From: Glycomyces terrestris | GTDB lineage: Bacteria > Actinomycetota > Actinomycetes > Mycobacteriales > Micromonosporaceae | Reading direction: 5' to 3' | Length of the DNA: 64,000 nt | Assembly (NCBI RefSeq): GCF_003933745.1 | Contig: NZ_RSEB01000001.1 | Coordinates: 930,001-994,000 of the forward strand | In this document: piece after piece, positions 36,563-45,487 of the stretch | Numbering within the stretch: position 1 is the first letter of the stretch | How the letters are laid out: each line of letters opens with the position of its first letter | The notes under the pieces: model-generated | Databases searched by the model: none | What the model saw: the letters and a program-made list of their open reading frames with translations, nothing else | Told to the model about the DNA's origin: nothing | Position numbers and translations under genes: made by a program

Positions 36563-38158
36563 TCAGACCCCGGCCGCGACCGGGACGTCCGCGGCGATCC
36601 CCTCGCCGCGCACCAGCTCGACCCGTCGCGTCAGGCCGAGCCCGTCAAGGAACGCCTCGTCGTGGCTGACGACCACGAGCGCGCCCTGGAACGCCGTGAG
36701 CGCCTGCTGGAGCTGCCGGGTCGAGGACATGTCGAGGTTGTTCGTCGGCTCGTCGAGCAGGAGCAGCTGCGGCGCCGGCTGGGAGGACAGCACGGTCGCG
36801 AGCGCCGCCCGCAGCCGCTGCCCGCCCGAGAGCGTGCCGACCCGCTGGAACACCGCGTCGCGGCGCATCCCGAAGCGCGCCAGGCGGGTCCGCAGGACCG
36901 ACTGGTCGGCCTCGGGCGCCGCGGCGCGCACGTTGTCGAGCACCGTCGCGTCCTCGTCGAGCAGTTCGAGCCGCTGTGTGAGGAACCCGTGCGGCACCCG
37001 GGCGGCGGCCGCGATCGCGCGCAGCAGCGTGGTCTTGCCCGAGCCGTTGTCGCCGGTGATCGCGACCCGCTCGGGCCCGCGCAGGTGCAGCCCCAGGCCC
37101 TCGCCGTACAGGCCGTCCGCGTCGAGGCCCTTGATGACCGCGATCTCGCGGTGCGTCGAGACGCTCGTCTCCGGCAGGTCCACGTTGATCGCGCCGTCGT
37201 CGCGCACGGCCTCCTCGGCCGCGTCGAGGCGCTCGCGCGCCTCCGCGACGTCCTCCTGCTTGGACAGGAGGATCTTCGCCGAGGAGACCTCGCCGGCGTT
37301 CTTCTTGCCGTTGAGGAGGATCTTCGGCGTGCCGCCGCGGTCGCGCTCGCGCTTCCACGCGGCCGCGCCCTTGTCGTTCTGGATGCGGGTCGCCACGAGT
37401 TCCTTCCGCTGCCGCGTCAGGTCCTGCTTGGCGTCGCGCACGGCGCGGGCCGCGGCCTCCTGCTCGGCGGCGATGACCTGCTCGTAGGCGCTGAAGGGGC
37501 CGTCGAAGACCCGGATGCGCCCCTTGTAGAGCTCGGCGACGGCGTCGACGTGCTCCAGGAGCGCCCGGTCGTGGCTGACGACCACGAGCGTGCCGTTGAA
37601 GCGGCGGATCGCCTGGTAGAGGCGGCCGCGCGCGGTGGCGTCGAGGTTGTTCGACGGCTCGTCGAGCAGGAGCACGTCGGGTCGGCGCACGAGCCGCCCG
37701 GCCAGGCCCACGAGCATCGACTCGCCGCCGGACAGGGTCGCGACGGTCCGGTCGAAGCCGACGTGGTCGAGGCCCAGCTCGTCGAGGGCCACGCGCGAGC
37801 GGTCGAGGAAGTCCCAGTCGTCGCCGATGGCGGCGAAGTGCTCCTCCCCCGCGTCGCCGGACTCGATCGCCAGGAGCGCCTTGCGCTTCCCGGCGATGCC
37901 GAGCAGGTCGGCGACGGTGTCGCCGAGGCGCAGCGGGAGCTCCTGCGGCAGGTACTCGATGAGGCCCGACGCGGTGATCGACCCGGACTCGGGCTTGAGG
38001 AGCCCGGCGACCAGGCGCATGAGCGTGGACTTGCCGGTGCCGTTGTCGCCGACGAGGGCGGTGCGGCCGTCCGAGAACACGACGTCGACGCCGTCGAAGA
38101 CGCGCTCGCCCTCCGGCCAGGCGAAGCGCAGCTGCTGGACGTTGATATAGGTGGTCAT
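36563..38158 (-). CDS. ABC-F family ATPase, antibiotic-resistance type
   Basis: The protein has 531 residues with two ATP-binding domains in one chain and no membrane segments. Walker A motifs are GDNGTGKST and GDNGSGKTT, signatures LSGGE and LSGGQ, and both Walker B sites read LLLDEP(S/T)NNLD. A charged linker of about 80 residues (the P-site tRNA interaction motif) separates the domains. ABC-F proteins bind the ribosomal E site, and members of this length and linker type often protect against macrolides, lincosamides or pleuromutilins. The drug class cannot be told from sequence. The ATG at 38158 follows GAGAGG. The leader upstream has a hairpin that could hide the ribosome-binding site. 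Confidence 0.88.
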   Translation of the reverse strand: MTTYINVQQLRFAWPEGERVFDGVDVVFSDGRTALVGDNGTGKSTLMRLVAGLLKPESGSITASGLIEYLPQELPLRLGDTVADLLGIAGKRKALLAIESGDAGEEHFAAIGDDWDFLDRSRVALDELGLDHVGFDRTVATLSGGESMLVGLAGRLVRRPDVLLLDEPSNNLDATARGRLYQAIRRFNGTLVVVSHDRALLEHVDAVAELYKGRIRVFDGPFSAYEQVIAAEQEAAARAVRDAKQDLTRQRKELVATRIQNDKGAAAWKRERDRGGTPKILLNGKKNAGEVSSAKILLSKQEDVAEARERLDAAEEAVRDDGAINVDLPETSVSTHREIAVIKGLDADGLYGEGLGLHLRGPERVAITGDNGSGKTTLLRAIAAAARVPHGFLTQRLELLDEDATVLDNVRAAAPEADQSVLRTRLARFGMRRDAVFQRVGTLSGGQRLRAALATVLSSQPAPQLLLLDEPTNNLDMSSTRQLQQALTAFQGALVVVSHDEAFLDGLGLTRRVELVRGEGIAADVPVAAGV

Positions 38159-38162
38159 GAGA

Positions 38163-38205
38163 CCTCTCTCAGGTGAGTGTCGAAGCGGGATCACATGAGA
38201 GACAT
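38163..38205 (-). promoter_or_regulatory. Leader of the ABC-F gene: RBS-sequestering hairpin and tiny upstream ORF
   Basis: TCTCTCA (38165-38171) and TGAGAGA (38196-38202) are exact inverted repeats with a 24-base loop. On the mRNA the 3' arm overlaps the GAGAGG ribosome-binding site. A four-codon frame ATG-TCT-CTC-ATG-TGA (38205 to 38191) runs through the 5' arm. A ribosome stalled there could open the hairpin, the logic of antibiotic-inducible leaders of ABC-F and erm genes. No ribosome-binding site is obvious before the small frame. Confidence 0.45.
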
Positions 38206-38398
38206 CGCGCCGCAGCGGCGGAGGAGACGGTCCCCGGGAATGGGCACTCTCGATCGAAGACACACCGTGCACGTGCGCAGAGACGTGCTGACGCGATGTC
38301 TGCGACCTAGAGAATCAAGTGAGTGCCTAACGTCGGGGACAAGGACGGGACAACCGTAGCCGCGCCCCCGCGGCGCTGTCAAGCGTGATGCGCGCCGC

Positions 38399-38428
38399 GG
38401 GCCGCCCGGTCGGGGAACCGGGCGGCCC
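38399..38428 (-). terminator. Terminator of the LPMO gene
   Basis: GGGCCGCCCGGT (38399-38410), a 6-base loop and its exact complement (38417-38428) form a 12-bp stem 11 bases beyond the LPMO stop on the minus strand. Confidence 0.75.
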
Positions 38429-38439
38429 CTGCGGACCGC

Positions 38440-39246
38440 CTAGCAGTCGGAGGTCCGCTTCCAGACCCCCCATTCGCCGGTGGTGCCGGGCTCCTCGCCC
38501 TGCGTCCACCAGGAGGCGGTGTAGGCCGCGCCCTCGTGCGTGACCTTGCTGCCGCCGGTGTAGACCGCGGTCGCGGCCCAGGCCGCGGCCGAGCAGCCCT
38601 CGCCGGTGCCGGGGTCGGTCGAGGTCGGCGGGTCGGTCGGGTCGCCGGACCCGCCGCCGAAGTCGACGTCGATGCACGAGTAGAAGGCGTTCGCGGTGTC
38701 GGCGATGTTCCACACCGCGAGGACCAGGTGCTGGCCGGTGCGCGCCGGGAGCGTCACGGTCTGGGTCATCGTGTGGTCGGGTTGGGCGCCGCCCATGCGG
38801 AACGACGCGATCGGCGTGAGCCCGAGGTCGGCGCGCGTGAGCGGCTGCGTCGGGTCGTAGCTCGCGTTGGTGATGTAGTAGTCGAACGTGGCGGTGGAGT
38901 GCCGGGCGGTCATGGTCCACGTGAAGGTCCGCGGACCGGCGCTCACCGAGGTGGTGGGCCAGTTGCCGCCGCGCGGGTCGTCGAGCTCGGCGAAGGTGTC
39001 GTGGCCGGCGGAGCAGATCTCGCCGTCCGCGGGACCGGCCGCCGGGAAGCCCTTGGGGCCCTCGACGCTCTGGGGCTCATAGGAGATGGCCCCGCAATCG
39101 GTGACCTCCCCGCTGGCGCACAGCGCCGAGCGGGAGGGCGGGTCGGAGGTGTAGCCGTGACCCCAGGCCAGGGCGGCCATGGAGGCCGAGACCGCGAGGG
39201 TCGCGGCGCCGGCGATGGACAGGATGATCTTGCGCGGCTTGCGCAT
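38440..39246 (-). CDS. AA10 lytic polysaccharide monooxygenase with CBM5/12 chitin-binding domain
   Basis: The protein has 268 residues. The signal peptide ends at AWG and the mature protein starts at histidine 30 (HGYTSDPPSR), the first ligand of the copper histidine brace. The second is the histidine near residue 116 (TARHSTATF). Cysteine pairs typical of AA10 enzymes are present. A Gly/Pro/Thr linker (about residues 205-220) leads to a C-terminal domain with the AWxxxxxYxxGxxVxxxGxxYxAxWWT pattern of CBM5/12 and a final cysteine. It should cleave chitin or cellulose oxidatively outside the cell. The ATG has GGGAGA upstream. No chitinase is nearby. Confidence 0.93.
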   Translation of the reverse strand: MRKPRKIILSIAGAATLAVSASMAALAWGHGYTSDPPSRSALCASGEVTDCGAISYEPQSVEGPKGFPAAGPADGEICSAGHDTFAELDDPRGGNWPTTSVSAGPRTFTWTMTARHSTATFDYYITNASYDPTQPLTRADLGLTPIASFRMGGAQPDHTMTQTVTLPARTGQHLVLAVWNIADTANAFYSCIDVDFGGGSGDPTDPPTSTDPGTGEGCSAAAWAATAVYTGGSKVTHEGAAYTASWWTQGEEPGTTGEWGVWKRTSDC

Positions 39247-39420
39247 CGTCGTCTCCCATCAAAACGTTGGATTCAGCGATTCCCTTCAATGTCGTAACAC
39301 TTCCTACCTGCGACGACATGAATTAAAAAGTAACCTAACAGTTTGTGGGAGACGACACAAGGGGGTCGGCGGCGGATTTTCGGGCGTTTCGGCGAAGCGG
39401 CGCCTTTCCACACAGAACGG

Positions 39421-39453
39421 CGGCGGCCGCGCACGATCCGTGCGCGGCCGCCG
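39421..39453 (-). terminator. Terminator of the metPS-like operon
   Basis: CGGCGGCCGCGCACG (39421-39435), loop ATC, and its exact complement (39439-39453) form a 15-bp stem 15 bases beyond the last stop on the minus strand. Confidence 0.85.
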
Positions 39454-39468
39454 CCGGCGGTCGGTGCC

Positions 39469-39579
39469 TCAGTCCTCTTCGGACTCCGGGTGGTTGATCA
39501 GCGTGATCACGGAGGCGAGCAGGCCGCCGCCGACCACGAGGATCGAGATGACCAGCATGGTGATCGCACTGGCGCTCAT
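39469..39579 (-). CDS. Small subunit of the sodium symporter (MetS-like)
   Basis: The protein has only 36 residues: a short N-terminus, one hydrophobic helix (ITMLVISILVVGGGLLASVI) and the tail NHPESEED. Small single-helix subunits of this type are encoded next to methionine/alanine NSS importers of the MetP family in actinobacteria. The ATG at 39579 overlaps the transporter stop (ATGA). It is too short to be confident from content alone, but position and helix make it likely real. Confidence 0.78.
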   Translation of the reverse strand: MSASAITMLVISILVVGGGLLASVITLINHPESEED

Positions 39580-41108
39580 CGGGCGGCCTCCTCCACGTCG
39601 TGGACTTCCTCTTCGGTCATGAACGGCGGGGTCTCCTTGCGGCGCAGCAGGAGCGCCATGACGAAGGCGAACGCGAGCGAGCCGCCCGCGACGGCCCAGC
39701 CGAATGCCTGGTACTGGTGGTAGGCCGCGTTCACGTCCTCGGGCCCCGCCGTCACGAGGTCGCGCACGTTCAGGAACAGGATCACGGTCAGCGCCAGCGG
39801 GGTGACCACGCCCAGGCAGGTGACCCAGATCGGGCCGACCTTGAACACCGAGGTCGCGTTCGCGTTGTCCCGCAGCTCCTTCCACTTCCACAGCACCCAG
39901 ACCACGGCGATGATCGCGGCCGGGGCGGCCACGGCGATGCCGTAGTTGTTGATGAAGTAGTCGGTCACGTCCAGCAGCATGAGGCCGTTGACCGTGGGAA
40001 ACAGCGCGACCGAGACGATCGCCATGCCGCCGCCGACGATGCCGACGGACTTGCGGCGGCTCCAGCCGAAGCGGTCCTCGACCGCGGCGACGGGGACCTC
40101 GACCACGCTGATGAGCGAGGCGAAGCCGGCCACGACCAGCGAGAGGAAGAACAGCACCCCGAACAGGCCGGCCAGGTACGGCAGCGTGTTGATGATCGCC
40201 GGGAACGCGATGAACGCCAGGCCCACGCCCTGGTAGGACTGCTCGTCGATCGGCACGCCGGTCTCGAACGCGAGGAAGCCGAGCACGGCGAACACCGCGA
40301 TGCCGGCCAGGATCTCGCCGAACGAGTTCGACATGCCCACCGTCCACGCCGAGGTGGTGATGTCGGACCTGCGCTTGAGGTAGGAACCGTAGGTGACCAT
40401 GATGCCGAAGCCGACCGACAGCGTGAAGAAGATCTGGCTGTAGGCCGCGAGCCACACCTGCGGGCCGCGGATCGCCTCCCAGTCGGGGGTGAAGAACGCG
40501 TTTAGGCCGTCGACCGCGCCGTCGAGGGTGAGCGACTGCACCACCAGCGCGCCGAACAGGACGATCAGCAGCGGGATGAACACCTTGCTGCTCGCCTCGA
40601 TGCCCTTCTTGACGCCGGCGCCGATCACGACCAGGGTCGCGACCCACACCAGCGCCAGCGCGACCCCGAGGCCGGGCAGCCAGGTGCCGAAGTCGTACAG
40701 GTCGCCGGCCTGGAGGAAGTCGGCCATGAGGAACGTCGCGGGGTCCTCGCCCCACTGCTTCTCGACCGAGAACCACGCGTACCAGGCGGCCCACGAGATG
40801 ATCACCGCGTAGTAGACGCCGATGACGATCGCGATGGCGACCTGCCACCAGCCGAGGAACTCGGCGTTGCGGTGGATGCGGCGGAACGCGACGGGGGCCG
40901 ATCCGCGGTAGCGGCGGCCGATGGTGAACTCCAGGATGAGGAGGGGGATGCCCGCGGTGCACAGGGCCACGAGGTAGGGGAGGAGGAAGGCGCCGCCGCC
41001 GTTCTCGTAGGCGACGCCGGGGAAGCGCCAGATGTTCCCGAGCCCGAGGGCCGAGCCGACGGCGGCCAGGATGAACCCGACCCGGCTCCCCCATTGCTCT
41101 CTTGCCAT
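39576..41108 (-). CDS. NSS-family sodium:amino-acid symporter (MetP-like)
   Basis: The protein has 510 residues with about 12 hydrophobic segments. The N-terminal NSS signature is clear: REQWGSRVGFILAAVGSALG and NIWRFPGVAYENGGGAFL, the latter carrying the sodium- and substrate-binding unwound region of helix 1. With the small subunit overlapping its end it resembles methionine/alanine import systems (MetPS). The ATG at 41108 is preferred. A TTG at 41147 and a GTG at 41129 are alternatives, with a TTGACT -35-like element in the same stretch. It is divergent from the HelD/HelR-like gene. Confidence 0.9.
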   Translation of the reverse strand: MAREQWGSRVGFILAAVGSALGLGNIWRFPGVAYENGGGAFLLPYLVALCTAGIPLLILEFTIGRRYRGSAPVAFRRIHRNAEFLGWWQVAIAIVIGVYYAVIISWAAWYAWFSVEKQWGEDPATFLMADFLQAGDLYDFGTWLPGLGVALALVWVATLVVIGAGVKKGIEASSKVFIPLLIVLFGALVVQSLTLDGAVDGLNAFFTPDWEAIRGPQVWLAAYSQIFFTLSVGFGIMVTYGSYLKRRSDITTSAWTVGMSNSFGEILAGIAVFAVLGFLAFETGVPIDEQSYQGVGLAFIAFPAIINTLPYLAGLFGVLFFLSLVVAGFASLISVVEVPVAAVEDRFGWSRRKSVGIVGGGMAIVSVALFPTVNGLMLLDVTDYFINNYGIAVAAPAAIIAVVWVLWKWKELRDNANATSVFKVGPIWVTCLGVVTPLALTVILFLNVRDLVTAGPEDVNAAYHQYQAFGWAVAGGSLAFAFVMALLLRRKETPPFMTEEEVHDVEEAAR

Positions 41109-41209
41109 TTCGTCAGTATCTCCAGTCACGCCGAGAGGGGCAGTCAAAACGGCCTATACCGTAACCAACGGCGGGCCCGGGGTCGGGGGCGGTGTCGGTG
41201 AGGTGATCA

Positions 41210-41222
41210 GGGGCCTTGCCGC
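41210..41222 (+). promoter_or_regulatory. Half of a rifamycin-associated element (RAE)
   Basis: GGGGCCTTGCCGC at 41210-41222 equals, base for base, 13 bases of the complement of the RAE consensus as I recall it (GGGGCTTGCGGCAAGGCCCC). The other arm is not conserved here. RAEs are found upstream of rifamycin-inducible genes, including helR, in actinomycetes. It lies about 150 bases before the start of the HelD/HelR-like gene. The match is from memory of the published motif. Confidence 0.5.
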
Positions 41223-41370
41223 GGAACGAGACGGAGCGGCCCCGGCGGCGGTAAGGTTGATCAGTTCCACCGCGATCGGCACGGCGCGCAGGCGAGGCCG
41301 TCCATCGGCGGTGGCCCTCGCGCGCGACGTCAGCGCCCCCACATCATCCGCTCCGTCTCAGAGGAGAGCC

Positions 41371-43587
41371 GTGTCCGCTGCCATCACTCCCGCCGCCAGG
41401 GCCGAGCAGGTCCGCCTGGACGGCCTGTACGCCCGCGTCGACCGGCTCCGCGACGAGGCCGCCGAGCGGCTCGGCGAGGCCGGCCGGCGGCACGTGGAGA
41501 ACGACCAGGAGCGCTCGCAGCGGGACGCCGAGACGCTGCTGTACCGCCGCCGGATCGCGCTCCTCGACGCCGTCGAGGAGGGCCTGTGCTTCGGGCGGCT
41601 CGACTACATCGACCCTCATGAGGCCCCGATGTACTTGGGGCGCATCGGCATCCACGCCGAGGGCGGCGAGCAGCTGCTGGTGGACTGGCGCTCGGAGGCC
41701 GGGCGCCGGTTCTACCTGGCGACCGCCGCGAACCCGGCCGGCGTACGCCGCCGCCGCCACCTGCACACCCGGGGCCGGCGCATCCGGTCGGTGAACGACG
41801 AGGTCCTGGACCTGGACGCGGCCGCGGACTCGGGCTCCACGATCGGGTCCGAGGGCGCCCTGATGGCGGCGCTCGACGCGGCCCGGACGGGCACGATGAA
41901 GGACATCGTGGCGACGATCCAGGCCGAGCAGGACCGGATCATCCGGGCGCCCTTGGAGGGCGTCATGATCGTCGACGGCGCGCCGGGCACCGGCAAGACC
42001 GCCGTCGCGCTCCACCGGGCCGCGTACCTGCTGTACGAGCACCGCGACCGACTCAAGCGCCAGGGCGTGCTCATCATCGGGCCCGGGAAGCAGTTCCTGC
42101 GCTACATCTCCGAGGTGCTGCCGGGCCTGGCCGAGACCGACGTGCTGCTGCGCACGCCCGCGCAGCTGGTGCCCGGGATCGCGGCCGACCGGCCCGAGAC
42201 CGAGGCGGTGGCGGCCGTCAAGGGCCGGGCCGTCATGGCCGGGGTCATCGCCAGCGCGGTGGCCGACCGGCAGGTGGTGCCGCGCGAGCCGCTGCCGGTG
42301 GACTTCGAGGGGCACGAGCTGTGGCTGCGACCGGAGAAGATCACGGCGGCGCGGGACGCGGCGCGCGAGACGGGCCTGGCGCACAACGAGGCCCGGGAGA
42401 CGTTCCACAAGCGGGTCATCGCCGACCTGGCGACGCAGTACGCGGACATCATCGGGGAGGACCCGCTCGGCGGGGAGAACCTGCTGGGCCTGGCGGACCG
42501 GGCGCAGTTCGCGGTCGAGATCGCCTCCGACCCGGTGATCCGCGGCCAGATCGAGGAGCTGTGGCCGGAGCTGACGCCCGAGGAGCTGCTGGAGGACCTG
42601 TTCGCGTCGCGCGAGCGGATCGCGTCGGCGGCGGCGGTGCTGGGGCCGGAGGAGCGCGCGCTGCTGCACCGGCGGCCGGGCGGGTGGAGCGAGGCCGACG
42701 TGGCGCTGCTCGACGAGGCGGCCGAGCACCTCGGCGAGGTCGAGCGGGCGCAGCGCCCGGGCGGGCCGAGCGCCGAGCAGATCGCGTACGCGCAGGACGT
42801 GCTCACCATCGCGCAGGGGTCGGCGTCGTTCGACTTCGAGGACGAGGAGTCGGAGCTGCTCCAGGCGACCGACGTCATCGACGAGTTCTGGCTCGGCGAG
42901 CGGCAGGTGGACGAGCGGTTCGTGTCGGTGGCCGAGCGGGCCGCGGCGGACCGGCGCTGGATCTTCGGGCACGTGATCGTGGACGAGGCGCAGGAGCTGT
43001 CGCCGATGGAGTGGCGGGCGCTGCTGCGCCGGTGCGTCACCCGGTCGTTCACGGTGGCCGGGGACCTCGCGCAGGCGGCGGGCCCGGCGGCGCCGGCGAG
43101 CTGGGGCGCGGTGTTCGGCGACGCCGACCTGGTGTGGCGGGCCGAGCAGCTGACGGTGTCGTACCGGACGCCGAAGGAGATCATGAACGTCGCGGTGCGG
43201 GTGCTCGACGCGATCGGGATCGACGCGCCCCGGCCGCGGTCGGTGCGCGAGTCCGGGCACGAGCCGTGGCTGGAGGTCGCCGGGGAGGAGCTCGACCGGG
43301 TGGTCGAGGAGCAGGTCGCGGCCGAGAAGCGGATCGTCGGGGAGGGCTCGGTGGCGGTCGTGACGACCGCGGAGCGGGCCGCGGGCCTGGCGGGGATCGC
43401 CGACGCCTCGGTGCTGACGGTGAAGCAGGCCAAGGGGCTCGAGTTCGACTCGGTGATCGTGGTGGACCCGGACGCGGTCGCGGCGACGGGGCTGCGGAAC
43501 CTGTACGTGGCGCTGACGCGGGCGACGAAGCGGCTCGGCGTTGTGGCCCCTGACAAACCGGTGTTCCCCGGGGCCGAGGTCCTGTAG
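41371..43587 (+). CDS. HelD/HelR-like RNA polymerase-recycling ATPase
   Basis: The protein has 738 residues. A UvrD/Rep-type helicase core is split: Walker A APGTGKTAVAL with lysine about residue 209, the HVIVDEAQELSP motif II, SYRTPKEI and LYVALTRATKRL motif VI. The N-terminal coiled-coil arm (about residues 5-60) and the LLVDWRSEAGRRFY motif match the HelD family, which removes RNA polymerase from stalled complexes. HelR members also displace rifamycins. The GTG at 41371 has GAGGAG about 6 bases upstream. Together with the half-RAE this suggests the HelR subtype, but that needs tests. Confidence 0.88.
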   Translation: MSAAITPAARAEQVRLDGLYARVDRLRDEAAERLGEAGRRHVENDQERSQRDAETLLYRRRIALLDAVEEGLCFGRLDYIDPHEAPMYLGRIGIHAEGGEQLLVDWRSEAGRRFYLATAANPAGVRRRRHLHTRGRRIRSVNDEVLDLDAAADSGSTIGSEGALMAALDAARTGTMKDIVATIQAEQDRIIRAPLEGVMIVDGAPGTGKTAVALHRAAYLLYEHRDRLKRQGVLIIGPGKQFLRYISEVLPGLAETDVLLRTPAQLVPGIAADRPETEAVAAVKGRAVMAGVIASAVADRQVVPREPLPVDFEGHELWLRPEKITAARDAARETGLAHNEARETFHKRVIADLATQYADIIGEDPLGGENLLGLADRAQFAVEIASDPVIRGQIEELWPELTPEELLEDLFASRERIASAAAVLGPEERALLHRRPGGWSEADVALLDEAAEHLGEVERAQRPGGPSAEQIAYAQDVLTIAQGSASFDFEDEESELLQATDVIDEFWLGERQVDERFVSVAERAAADRRWIFGHVIVDEAQELSPMEWRALLRRCVTRSFTVAGDLAQAAGPAAPASWGAVFGDADLVWRAEQLTVSYRTPKEIMNVAVRVLDAIGIDAPRPRSVRESGHEPWLEVAGEELDRVVEEQVAAEKRIVGEGSVAVVTTAERAAGLAGIADASVLTVKQAKGLEFDSVIVVDPDAVAATGLRNLYVALTRATKRLGVVAPDKPVFPGAEVL

Positions 43588-43634
43588 CGAGAGACGCAAG
43601 CTCATACACTGTCAGCAGGTGTAGGAGGTGCGGG

Positions 43635-45437
43635 TTGACAACGACGACCGGGGACCTGACCGGTGCGCTCGTCGACGGGCGCTACCGGCTCGAGCGGCTG
43701 ATCGCCCAGGGCGGCATGGCGGACGTCTACGAGGCCGAGGACGAGCGGCTCGACCGCACCGTGGCCGTGAAGATGATCACCGCCGGGCGCGCGGACGGGT
43801 TCGACCTCACGGCGTTCACGCACGAGGCCCGCACCATCGCCCGGCTCTCGCACCCGAACATCGTGGCCGTCTTCGACCAGGGCGTCCACGAGGGGCTGCC
43901 GTACGTCGTCATGGAGTACGTGCCGGGGACGACGCTGCGCGAGCTGCTCAACCGCCGGCGCCGCCTGCGGATCGAGGAGGCCGTGGAGGTGTGCTCGCAG
44001 CTCCTCGACGGGCTCCAGGCCGCCCACGACGCCGGGCTCGTGCACCGCGACATCAAGCCCGAGAACATCCTGCTCAAGAACGGCGGCCGCGGCGACCGCG
44101 TCAAGGTGGTGGACTTCGGCCTGGCCGAGGCCGTCCACGGCGACCGCGACACCGGCGGGCCGCTCGTGGCGACCGCCGCGTACGTCGCGCCCGAGCTCGT
44201 CGGCGGCAGGCCGGCGACGACCGCGAGCGACGTCTACTCGACCGCGATCCTGCTGTACGAGCTGCTGACCGGGGAGGTCCCGTTCGACGGGCCGGACTCG
44301 GGGGCCGTCGCGCGCCGCCACGTCGAGGAGGACGTGCCGTCCCCGCGGCTCACGACCCCCGACGTGCCGGAGGGCCTGGCCGAGCTCGTCACCGCCGCCG
44401 CGGCGCGCCGGCCCGGGCAGCGCCCGGTCGACGCCGGGGCGTTCCTGCGGCGGCTCCAGGCCGTCGACCTCGGCCACGTGCCGGGCACGACCGGCCAGGT
44501 GCCGCGTCCGACCCGGGCCGTGCAGACGACGATGGTCGTCGACCACCCGAAGGCGAAGCGGAACTGGAAGGCCCTGGTCACGCTGGGGCTCATCGCGGCC
44601 GTGCTCGTCTCGGTCGCGGCCGCGGGCTGGTGGATCGGCATCGGCCGGTACACGGCGACGCCGTCGCTGCTCGACCAGACCCGCGACACCGTCGCGGCCT
44701 ACGGCCTGGAGCAGGGCTTCGAGATCCGCATCGAGGAGGACTACAGCGCGTCGGTGCCGATCGGCGGGATCGTCTCGCAGGACCCCGAGGTCGGCGACCG
44801 CATCCGCGAGGGCGCGGTGATCACCGTGGTCGTCTCGCTCGGGCCCGAGCGGTTCCCGGTGCCCGACCTCGCGGGCGAGACGGAGGCGGACGCGCGCGAG
44901 GCGCTCGCGGCCTTCGACGCCGAGGTCACCGTGGAGCACGAGTACAGCACCGAGTTCACCGAGCCGGGGCAGGTGACGCGCACCGACCCGCCCGCGGGCG
45001 AGGAGGTGAAGTCCGGGACGCCGGTGACGCTGTACGTCTCCGACGGGTACCCGCCGCTCACGGTCCCCGACGTGGTCGGCCTGGCCGAGGCGGACGCGCA
45101 GGCGGCGCTGGAGGCCGAGGGCCTCGAGCTCGGCGAGGTGACCAGGCGCTACAGCGACACGATCCCGGCCGGGTCGGTCATCGAGCAGACCCCGGCGGCC
45201 GACGCGCCCGCCGGGCCGGGCGACGCGGTCGCCCTCGTCGTCAGCGACGGCCCCGAGCCGGTCGAGGTCCCCGACGTCGTCGGCATGGACATCGAGGAGG
45301 CCACCGAGGAGCTCGAGTCGCTCGGGTTCACGGTGAAGACCGCGCAGATCTGGTTCACCGGAACGGTCTTCGACCAGTCACTGGACGCGGGCAGCGAGCA
45401 CCCGAAGGGCGCCGAGATCTGGCTCTGGGCCAGGTAG
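43635..45437 (+). CDS. Serine/threonine protein kinase with four PASTA domains
   Basis: The protein has 600 residues. The N-terminal Hanks-type kinase domain has the glycine loop QGGMADVYEAED, lysine 46 (VAVKM), HRDIKPEN, DFGLAE and APE. A single transmembrane helix (about 314-336) is followed by four PASTA repeats (about 340-402, 406-470, 473-540, 543-600) outside the cell, which bind muropeptides. It should couple cell-wall state to phosphorylation of division and wall-synthesis proteins. The start is a TTG with GGAGG 7 bases upstream. A similar PASTA kinase lies near these genes in Streptomyces. A strong terminator follows. Confidence 0.95.
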   Translation: MTTTTGDLTGALVDGRYRLERLIAQGGMADVYEAEDERLDRTVAVKMITAGRADGFDLTAFTHEARTIARLSHPNIVAVFDQGVHEGLPYVVMEYVPGTTLRELLNRRRRLRIEEAVEVCSQLLDGLQAAHDAGLVHRDIKPENILLKNGGRGDRVKVVDFGLAEAVHGDRDTGGPLVATAAYVAPELVGGRPATTASDVYSTAILLYELLTGEVPFDGPDSGAVARRHVEEDVPSPRLTTPDVPEGLAELVTAAAARRPGQRPVDAGAFLRRLQAVDLGHVPGTTGQVPRPTRAVQTTMVVDHPKAKRNWKALVTLGLIAAVLVSVAAAGWWIGIGRYTATPSLLDQTRDTVAAYGLEQGFEIRIEEDYSASVPIGGIVSQDPEVGDRIREGAVITVVVSLGPERFPVPDLAGETEADAREALAAFDAEVTVEHEYSTEFTEPGQVTRTDPPAGEEVKSGTPVTLYVSDGYPPLTVPDVVGLAEADAQAALEAEGLELGEVTRRYSDTIPAGSVIEQTPAADAPAGPGDAVALVVSDGPEPVEVPDVVGMDIEEATEELESLGFTVKTAQIWFTGTVFDQSLDAGSEHPKGAEIWLWAR

Positions 45438-45444
45438 ACGGACA

Positions 45445-45481
45445 CGGAACGGGGCCGGGCGATCCGCCCGGCCCCGTTCCG
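45445..45481. terminator. Bidirectional terminator between the PASTA kinase and pyrE
   Basis: CGGAACGGGGCCGGGCG (45445-45461), loop ATC, and its exact complement (45465-45481) form a 17-bp stem. It lies 7 bases after the kinase stop and 6 bases from the convergent pyrE stop, serving both. Confidence 0.9.
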
Positions 45482-45487
45482 TTCGCC

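Noticed and set aside
39247-39468. DasR or chitinase-type direct-repeat operator before the LPMO gene
   Set aside because: No ACTGGTCTAGACCA-like palindrome or 12-bp direct repeats seen in the upstream region.
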